Part shown: in pieces, positions 9,701 through 12,900 of the stretch
Layout: every line of letters begins with the position of its first letter
Position numbering within the stretch: position 1 is the stretch's first letter
Assembly: GCA_022013235.1 (NCBI GenBank)
Contig: JAKLQR010000360.1
Coordinates: 1-12,900, forward strand
DNA length: 12,900 bases
Source: Thermodesulfovibrionales bacterium
Lineage (GTDB): Bacteria > Nitrospirota > Thermodesulfovibrionia > Thermodesulfovibrionales > SM23-35
Direction: 5' to 3'
Made by a program: the position numbers and the translations under genes
Notes under the pieces: generated by a model
Databases searched by the model: none
What the model saw: only the letters and a program-made list of their open reading frames with translations
Told to the model about the DNA's origin: nothing

Positions 9701-10151
9701 CTTCATGCGCGATGAGGCCGGATGTCTGACTGATGCCTCTTGCATACTCTTTTCCATACTGTTCAATGGGGTGATTAATTACCCCTCCGTACCTGATGGT
9801 GAACGTGTTGACGCCTGGAGGCAGGTTGATTGTAAAAGCTTCAGTCAGCTTGTCATGAGAAAGCGCCCTGTCTTTGGTGATCAGAACACCTGGCGATTCT
9901 GAAACCGGCTGCAGCCCCGAATGGAGAATAAAATTGATCCTGGCCGGTCTGCCGGGGGGAAGGGATATCGTATCAATAGCCTGGAGACGATGGAATTCGG
10001 GCAAGAGAACAGCTTTTATCTCGTGATGGATGATCGCATCATGCTGTGCAGTGCCTTCTGCAGCAGATTTTTTTTCAGCAAGTGCAGGATGAAGCAAAAT
10101 CAAGAGAAGAAAAACCCCCGACAAAAGGAACAGTATTTTGATTGTTTTCAT
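6759..10151 (-). CDS. Exported M1-M28 double metallopeptidase with C-terminal PDZ domain
   Basis: A 1130-residue protein. Residues 1-25 are a signal peptide ending in ALA, so it acts in the periplasm or outside. The N-terminal half is an M1-like zinc aminopeptidase: HEILH at 305-309, the third ligand in NWSEG (E327), and the catalytic-type tyrosine in GYGKS (Y384). The M1 exopeptidase motif GxMEN is not preserved; FGMPSFT stands in its place, and the spacing from HEILH to the glutamate is one residue shorter than the classical 18. Residues about 545-715 are an unrecognised linker domain. An M28 aminopeptidase domain follows with all five metal ligands: H832 (GAHYDHLG), D856 (GADDNASG), E891 with the catalytic E890 (TGEEAG), D921 (NIDTVG) and H991 (DYHRPADT). 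Residues about 1040-1130 form a PDZ domain. The start at 10151 is chosen for its Shine-Dalgarno sequence and the signal peptide. A role in peptide scavenging or protein turnover is inferred. Confidence 0.92.
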   Translation of the reverse strand: MKTIKILFLLSGVFLLLILLHPALAEKKSAAEGTAQHDAIIHHEIKAVLLPEFHRLQAIDTISLPPGRPARINFILHSGLQPVSESPGVLITKDRALSHDKLTEAFTINLPPGVNTFTIRYGGVINHPIEQYGKEYARGISQTSGLIAHEGIYLAGSSYWYPRLQDESVTFSLAAELPSPWDAVSQGERTLHEKKNRKTLVTWESSDPQEEIYLVAGKFESYEKQKDGFTAMVFLRSPDKELADRYLDATIRYIALYEHMIGPYPYKKFALVENFWETGFGMPSFTLLGPKVLRFPFILKSSYPHEILHTWWGNTVFPDYAKGNWSEGLTAYLSDHLMKEQDGLGTEHRLTTLQKYSDYVLHERDFPLTEFRSRHSSVSEAVGYGKSLMFFHMLRLQLGEEVFLAALRDFYRNNKFHTASFAELQKSFETVSGKNLGREFNQWIHRPGAPALRVDNVRSRKDGEGYVLTAGIHQVQDGEPYLLTIPIAVTMEGQQKALQTLVGMDKKTLTLKLHVPARPLRFDIDPEFDLFRRLDRDETPPALSQALGSRKMLVILPASAESALLQAYRNFSAMFKTAGPDEVEISLDNEVMQIPGDRAVTVLGWDNRFAPKMLTGLAPYGISVTQEKLAIGTKEFDRKDHTFVFTVRNPEDKSLVLTFIATDLPHALPGLGRKLPHYHKYSYLIFEGEEPENIAKDRWPVIDSPMTIFLPVEQGMGKKINRGELMPRKPLAELPAQFSSDRMLETTRYLSDREQEGRGLGSPGLDRAAEFIAQRFREAGLKPLGDSPGSYFQTWNDTGGESRTNITVKNVIGYIPGKKQEFSGQSVIVGAHYDHLGLGWPDAKEGNKGKIHPGADDNASGVAVLVELAQVLGPAFAPDRSILFIAFTGEEAGRKGSHYYVKASSEGKYPVEKAIGMVNIDTVGRLKEKKLLILGGDSAREWVHIFRGAGYVSGVEIEMVQEDLDSSDQTSFQRAGVPAVQLFTGAHADYHRPADTADKIDAHGLIKVASVAREVIEYLAKRENGLSATIETGGMAPEKDREKRKVSLGIVPDFSYRGKGVRLSGTVPGSPAEKGGLTQGDILIRVHSSVVDTLKDLADILNSYKPGTLVSLTILREGQETTVEAELADR

Positions 10152-10155
10152 CTCA

Positions 10156-10160
10156 CTCCG
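10156..10160 (-). promoter_or_regulatory. Ribosome binding site that decides the start of the M1-M28 peptidase
   Basis: The minus strand reads CGGAG then TGAG then ATG (10149-10151), a spacing of four bases. The first codon begins a clean signal peptide (MKTIKILFLLSG...). This favours 10151 over an in-frame ATG at 10211, which lies inside the MITE-like element and would place 20 extra residues in front of the signal peptide. Confidence 0.7.
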
Positions 10161-10186
10161 GATACTGCAAAAGTTTTTCAAAATTA

Positions 10187-10329
10187 CTAACAAGTCCATA
10201 AGTAAAGCCACATTTAAACACCCTCCCCTTTATCCCCTCCCCTCAAGGGAGGGCGATTCTTAAGTCCCCTCTCCCTTGAGGGGAGAGGGCAAGGGTGAGG
10301 GTGTGTGGTTTTTCTTATGAACTCCTTAG
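10187..10329. mobile_element. MITE-like element A (TA-flanked, 143 bp)
   Basis: The ends form an imperfect terminal inverted repeat of about 26 bases: left CTAACAAGTCCATAAG... and, on the opposite strand from 10329, CTAAGGAGTTCATAAG..., with about 21 of 26 positions matching. The dinucleotide TA flanks both ends (10185-10186 and 10330-10331), as expected of target duplications by Tc1/mariner or IS630-type transposases. The element has no coding capacity. Its core is a C/G-rich inverted repeat (10218-10304). The ends match those of the element at 12765-12900. It sits 35 bases upstream of the peptidase start, so it could influence that gene's expression. Confidence 0.7.
10218..10304. repeat. 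Double-hairpin C/G-rich inverted repeat (core of element A)
   Basis: Two inverted arms, each able to fold alone. The left arm is CCCTCCC-CTCAA-GGGAGGG (10235-10253, 7-bp stem). The right arm is CCCTCTCCC at 10267-10275, loop TTGAG, GGGAGAGGG at 10281-10289 (9-bp stem). The two five-base loops are complementary. The outer edges are ACACCCTC (10218-10225) and GAGGGTGT (10297-10304). Palindromes of this CCCTCTCCC...GGGAGAGGG kind are common between genes in many bacteria. There is no T-run on either side, so it is not a classical terminator. Confidence 0.8.
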
Positions 10330-10343
10330 TATCTAATCTTCTT

Positions 10344-10391
10344 TATTCATCAACTGATCATCCGCTGTATGCTACGGCAAATTGATGAATA
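10344..10391. other. Stem-loop between the PD40 lipoprotein gene and element A
   Basis: TATTCATCAA (10344-10353) and TTGATGAATA (10382-10391) form a perfect 10-bp inverted repeat around a 28-base loop. It lies about 20 bases past the stop codon of the lipoprotein gene on the same transcript. It could stabilise or end that transcript, but it lacks a run of U after the stem and the loop is long, so the role is open. Confidence 0.4.
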
Positions 10392-10409
10392 CAAAGGGCT
10401 AAGTTCAGG

Positions 10410-11483
10410 TCACTCAACCCAGTCTGCGATAAAAATATCTGTTGCACGGGGTTTCTCCGGGTTTCTGTTCGATGCAAAGGCCAGCTTTTTCCCATTGGGT
10501 GAAAACATCGGGAACCCATCAAAGACCTTATTATAGGTGATTCTCTCCAGCCCCGTTCCGTCGCTGTTGATGAGATAAAGTTCAAAGTTATGTCCGAATA
10601 CCCTGAGTTCCTCATTCCAGTCGTCCATGTTGCTCGAAAAGATGATGCGCTTGCCGTCCGGGTGCCAGGAAGGACAAAAGTTTGTGGCGCCGTTCTTAAG
10701 GATCATCTTCTTGTGTGATCCGTCAGAGTCCATTGTCCAGAGGTCCAGCGGCATGGGGATGATATAGTTATTTTCCATGCAATTCCTCCACATCGCCTTT
10801 TCGTCTTCGGTCTCAGGATACCATGCACGCCATACGATTTTTGTTCCGTCCGGAGAAAACCATGGCCCGCCGTCATACCCAACCCTGTCGGTCAGTCGTC
10901 TCACATCAGACCCATCACTGTTCATGATATAGACGTCGAAATCCCCCTTCCGCTTCGAACCAAAGACAATCCGTGTTCCGTCAGAAGAGACAACCGGTTC
11001 TGCATCATATTCGGGATTGCGGGTAAGCTGTTTCATTCCGGAGCCACCACTGTCCGCACTATAAATGTCGTAAGGATACAGCGGCCAGATATGTCCTGCG
11101 ACGTTGGGAGTTTTCGGCTTCGGCGGACAGTCACCAGGCATGTGGCTGGTTGACGCAAAAACTATCTTCCCATCCCCGGGCAGGAAAAAGGAACACGTGT
11201 GGGCGCCATATCCGGGGCTTACCATATGTTTATCCGAACCGTCGGTGTTCATGATCCATATCTTGTCGCAGGCATAGTTATTGCGGTTCGACTGGAATAT
11301 CAGTTTCGTACTGTCCCAACTGAAATATGCTTCCCCGTTGTCCCCGTCAAAGGTGAGTTGGGTAACATTTCCCATGTGCCGGTCATCAGAGACGATCCCG
11401 ACCGGGTCACTTTTCCCGTGCTGTCCTGCACAAGCCGGAAACACTGTGAGCGCTATAAACAAAAAAACCCATCTCCGGTTCAT
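10410..11483 (-). CDS. TolB-like PD40 beta-propeller lipoprotein
   Basis: A 357-residue protein with an N-terminal lipoprotein-type signal: a hydrophobic stretch at 6-16, then FPAC with Cys18 as the probable lipidated residue (the lipobox is imperfect because of Phe-Pro). The rest is six PD40/WD40-like blades with the S-x-DG-x-K-I-x-F signature near residues 54-66, 99-111, 164-176, 208-220, 272-284 and 326-338. They alternate with strands such as DVYIMNSDGSDVRRLT. This matches the propeller of TolB and related periplasmic proteins, but the TolB N-terminal domain is absent, so I do not call it tolB. Its ligand is unknown. GGGAG six bases before the ATG supports the start. It follows the moaE-like gene by 24 bases and so is probably co-transcribed with arsM and moaE-like. 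Confidence 0.88.
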   Translation of the reverse strand: MNRRWVFLFIALTVFPACAGQHGKSDPVGIVSDDRHMGNVTQLTFDGDNGEAYFSWDSTKLIFQSNRNNYACDKIWIMNTDGSDKHMVSPGYGAHTCSFFLPGDGKIVFASTSHMPGDCPPKPKTPNVAGHIWPLYPYDIYSADSGGSGMKQLTRNPEYDAEPVVSSDGTRIVFGSKRKGDFDVYIMNSDGSDVRRLTDRVGYDGGPWFSPDGTKIVWRAWYPETEDEKAMWRNCMENNYIIPMPLDLWTMDSDGSHKKMILKNGATNFCPSWHPDGKRIIFSSNMDDWNEELRVFGHNFELYLINSDGTGLERITYNKVFDGFPMFSPNGKKLAFASNRNPEKPRATDIFIADWVE

Positions 11484-11507
11484 ATTTGCTCCCTCATAAA
11501 TATTTAC

Positions 11508-11855
11508 TCAAAATTCCTCTTCGATTACTACCTCATTCTTGATTCTGGAGACGAATTCTTCGAGTGCGGGGATCACATATTTCCTGAGTTTTCCCGCTAC
11601 CAGCGCATACATGATATCATCACCTATTTTGAGCAGGCCCTCATTGATCCATGCCTTCACCTCGACGATGCCCTCTTTTTTCCTGTACTCAGCTAATAAT
11701 GCATCCAGTCTCTCCCTGTTATAGGAAAGACGCATTCCCTTCACAGGCTTCCCTTCTTTTGACGTAGCGCGCACTACACCGTTGTGCGCAAGGATCATCC
11801 CGAGATCCTGGAAATCTGCATTCTTTTTTACCTCCGCAACCCATTGGTCAATCAT
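11508..11855 (-). CDS. MoaE-like protein (divergent molybdopterin synthase large-subunit family)
   Basis: A 115-residue protein resembling the short MoaE-type proteins of anaerobes: GMILAHNGVVRATS (19-32), a GDDIMYALVAG strand (78-88), and C-terminal RIKNEVV (104-110). Classical MoaE inserts sulfur into precursor Z during molybdopterin synthesis and uses two C-terminal lysines plus an HR pair. Here only one lysine is evident (K106) and the HR pair is replaced by KLRK. It may therefore be a variant subfamily with altered catalysis. No MoaD partner lies in the window. The start is supported by a GGAGG-rich purine tract just upstream. The gene begins 16 bases after the arsM stop, so the two are probably one transcript. 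The family assignment comes from motif resemblance, not from a search. Confidence 0.65.
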   Translation of the reverse strand: MIDQWVAEVKKNADFQDLGMILAHNGVVRATSKEGKPVKGMRLSYNRERLDALLAEYRKKEGIVEVKAWINEGLLKIGDDIMYALVAGKLRKYVIPALEEFVSRIKNEVVIEEEF

Positions 11856-11871
11856 CGTCTCCCCCTCCGTA

Positions 11872-12675
11872 TCATACTGATGAACCCGGCTTCCATGCCT
11901 TTATATACGCGGAAAACACCATCTTTTCGACGCCTTCTCCGAATTTCCAGCTCCTGATTATCTCATCGCTGTTCTCTTTGTCCTGTATCCGGATATCGGT
12001 GAATCCTGCGTTCATGAGTATCTGCGTGAGTTCCTCAACGGGAACCGATCCGGTAATTCATCCGCTGTAGGCCTGTTCATTCTTCTTAATCTCATCAGAA
12101 AACTCGCCTCTCTTCAGGATGTCCGAAATCGCTATCCTTCCCCCCGGCTTTAGAACCCTGAACGCTTCATTGAAAACAGCCTGCTTATCGGGCGAGAGGT
12201 TGATCACACAGTTCGATACTATTACATCGACAGAGGAGTCCTCCACCGGCAGGTGTTCTATCTCCCCGAGCCTGAATTCGACGTTTTTGAAATTGAGTTT
12301 GCCGGCGTTCGCCTGCGCTTTTTTGACCATCTCCTCCGTCATGTCTATCCCGATCACATACCCTCTCTGCCCTGTCCTCATGGCAGAGAGAAAGACGTCG
12401 AAGCCTGCGCCGCTGCCAAGGTCGAGGATTGTTTCACCTTCCATGAGGTCCGCAATCGCATTCGGATTTCCGCATCCAAGACCAAGGTTTGCTTCCCCGA
12501 GGCCTGTCTGCAATTCCTCCTCCGAATATCCAAGCCGTTTCCCCGTTTCGAGGAGATTGGTTGTGTTGTTCCCGGAAGCACAACAGCTTGACGGCGGGCA
12601 ACATGAAGATGCGTTGGCTGCAGCAGCATAGGTTTTTATCACAAGCTTCTTGATTTTTGATGTATCCTGACTCAT
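11872..12675 (-). CDS. arsM: Arsenite S-adenosylmethionine methyltransferase, predicted selenoprotein (in-frame TGA read as Sec)
   Basis: Methylates As(III) using S-adenosylmethionine, giving methylated arsenicals; cytoplasmic. From ATG 12673-12675 the protein is 267 residues, the usual ArsM length, if the TGA at 12058-12060 (codon 206) is read through. Features: cysteine pairs SCCPPSSCC (25-26, 31-32), GLGCGNP with C68, SAM motif ILDLGSGAGFD (from 83), IGIDMT, and SNCVINLSPDK with C156. Next comes AYSG-TGA, then ITGSVPVEELTQILMNAG and a normal C-terminus to TGA 11872-11874. The TGA lies 50 residues after C156. This equals the spacing of the As-binding Cys174 and Cys224 in the Cyanidioschyzon enzyme (numbers from memory), so Sec would replace the third arsenic ligand. 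Without read-through the protein would stop at 205 residues. A TTG at 12685-12687 is an alternative start. The recoding is inferred; a nonsense mutation or sequencing error is the alternative. Confidence 0.85.
12029..12060 (-). promoter_or_regulatory. Candidate bacterial SECIS element in arsM
   Basis: Directly after the in-frame UGA (12058-12060) the mRNA can fold GGUUCC (12046-12041), loop CGUUGA (12040-12035), GGAACU (12034-12029). This is a 6-bp stem including one G-U pair. The apical loop begins 17 nucleotides after the UGA and has G as its second base. These values fit the known pattern of bacterial SECIS elements (short stem, small loop with an early G, just downstream of UGA), which SelB recognises. 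The stem is short, and a 4-bp alternative (ACCG/CGGU) overlaps it. Confidence 0.55.
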
Positions 12676-12687
12676 TCTCTCACGCAA

Positions 12688-12764
12688 GCTTTCCGCTGAT
12701 CAATAGTTCAAGAGCGGATCAAACATCATATATTTATCATACCATACATACTTTATATGACTTA
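12688..12764. other. AT-rich upstream region of arsM
   Basis: The segment between arsM and element B holds the AT-rich stretch 12725-12760, where a promoter for the arsM-moaE-like-lipoprotein run would be expected. On the minus strand a TATGAT hexamer could serve as a -10 box, but no convincing -35 box at 16-18 bases is present. I see no clear ArsR-type operator. Confidence 0.25.
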
Positions 12765-12900
12765 CTAAGACGGTCATTAGTAAGGCGACGTTCTTATCGC
12801 TCTTTGTCATTGCGGCTTGTCCGCAATCCTTCCGGGTTTTCAGAAAGATTCCCGACAAGCGGGAATGACATCGATGTAGCTTTACTTATAGCCGTCTTAG
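12765..12900. mobile_element. MITE-like element B (136 bp, ends at the window edge)
   Basis: The terminal inverted repeats are left CTAAGACGGTCATTAGTAAG and, from 12900 on the other strand, CTAAGACGGCTATAAGTAAA, with about 20 of 25 positions matching. TA precedes the left end (12763-12764); the right flank is outside the window. The ends resemble those of the element at 10187-10329, so the two belong to one family. The core is an inverted repeat with arms at 12806-12828 and 12847-12869. There is no coding capacity. It sits upstream of arsM. Confidence 0.7.
12806..12869. repeat. Double-hairpin inverted repeat (core of element B)
   Basis: The left arm contains ATTGCGG-CTTGT-CCGCAAT (12809-12827) and the right arm ATTCCCG-ACAAG-CGGGAAT (12848-12866). 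Each is a perfect 7-bp stem with a five-base loop, and the loops are complementary. The two arms also pair with each other over 23 bases apart from the swapped G/C block. The right arm resembles the widespread GTCATTCCCG...CGGGAATGAC intergenic repeat and the ATTCCC-N-GGGAAT pattern of Neisseria dRS3. Confidence 0.75.

Noticed and set aside
10152..10211. N-terminal extension of the peptidase from the ATG at 10211
   Set aside because: It lies within the MITE-like element, has no ribosome binding site and would put 20 residues ahead of a clean signal peptide.
10267..10289. Intrinsic terminator made by the CCCTCTCCC hairpin
   Set aside because: The stem is strong but no T-run follows on either strand; it is better explained as a dispersed palindromic repeat inside the MITE-like element.
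10358..12069. A 12-base exact repeat, TCATCCGCTGTA, at 10358 and at 12058 over the arsM TGA
   Set aside because: Matches of 12 bases are expected by chance several times in a window this size, and the flanks do not match.
12058..12675. ArsM as a protein truncated at residue 205
   Set aside because: The frame beyond the TGA is open, in register and matches the ArsM C-terminus to a stop just before the next gene, and the TGA falls on a catalytic Cys position. Recoding explains this better than truncation, though a mutation cannot be excluded.
12676..12687. TTG start for ArsM at 12687
   Set aside because: It adds four residues with no better ribosome binding site; the ATG at 12675 gives a more typical N-terminus.

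Overview
The window looks like a chromosomal segment of a Gram-negative (diderm) bacterium of medium GC. The evidence is an Omp85/BamA-family outer-membrane protein, a TamB-type protein, a lipoprotein signal and periplasmic proteases. Gene content and the style of the intergenic palindromic repeats fit an anaerobic lineage such as Nitrospirota or Desulfobacterota, but the sequence alone does not settle this. All convincing genes lie on the minus strand, so in transcription order they run from the right end of the window to the left.

Right end (about 12900 to 10410): a compact three-gene run arsM - moaE-like - PD40 beta-propeller lipoprotein, with gaps of about 16 and 24 bases. The key observation of the window is here. 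The arsenite methyltransferase reading frame meets an in-frame TGA at 12058-12060, exactly where the family has a conserved arsenic-binding cysteine (spacing of 50 residues from the preceding SNC cysteine). Beyond it the frame stays open with a normal ArsM C-terminus to a TGA at 11872-11874. A short stem-loop with a G-containing apical loop follows the TGA at the distance expected of a bacterial SECIS. I therefore annotate a selenocysteine-containing ArsM rather than a truncated gene.

Middle (10409 to 6759): a 258-base intergenic stretch carries a small MITE-like element (10187-10329, TA-flanked) and a stem-loop. It is followed by a very large exported protein that fuses an M1-type metallopeptidase, an M28-type aminopeptidase and a C-terminal PDZ domain, with both zinc sites visibly intact.

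Left part (6588 to 1): tamB (1336 aa) overlaps by four bases (ATGA) an Omp85-family gene that runs off the left edge. The latter has seven POTRA-like repeats, more than BamA (five) or TamA (three). The pair is likely to work in outer-membrane protein insertion or in lipid transport between the membranes.

The far right end (12765-12900) holds a second MITE-like element. Its terminal inverted repeats match those of the 10187-10329 element, but its core is different. Both cores consist of two inverted hairpins with five-base loops complementary to each other. No tRNA, rRNA, CRISPR array or complete insertion sequence was seen, and no stretch longer than 300 bases lacks a gene.
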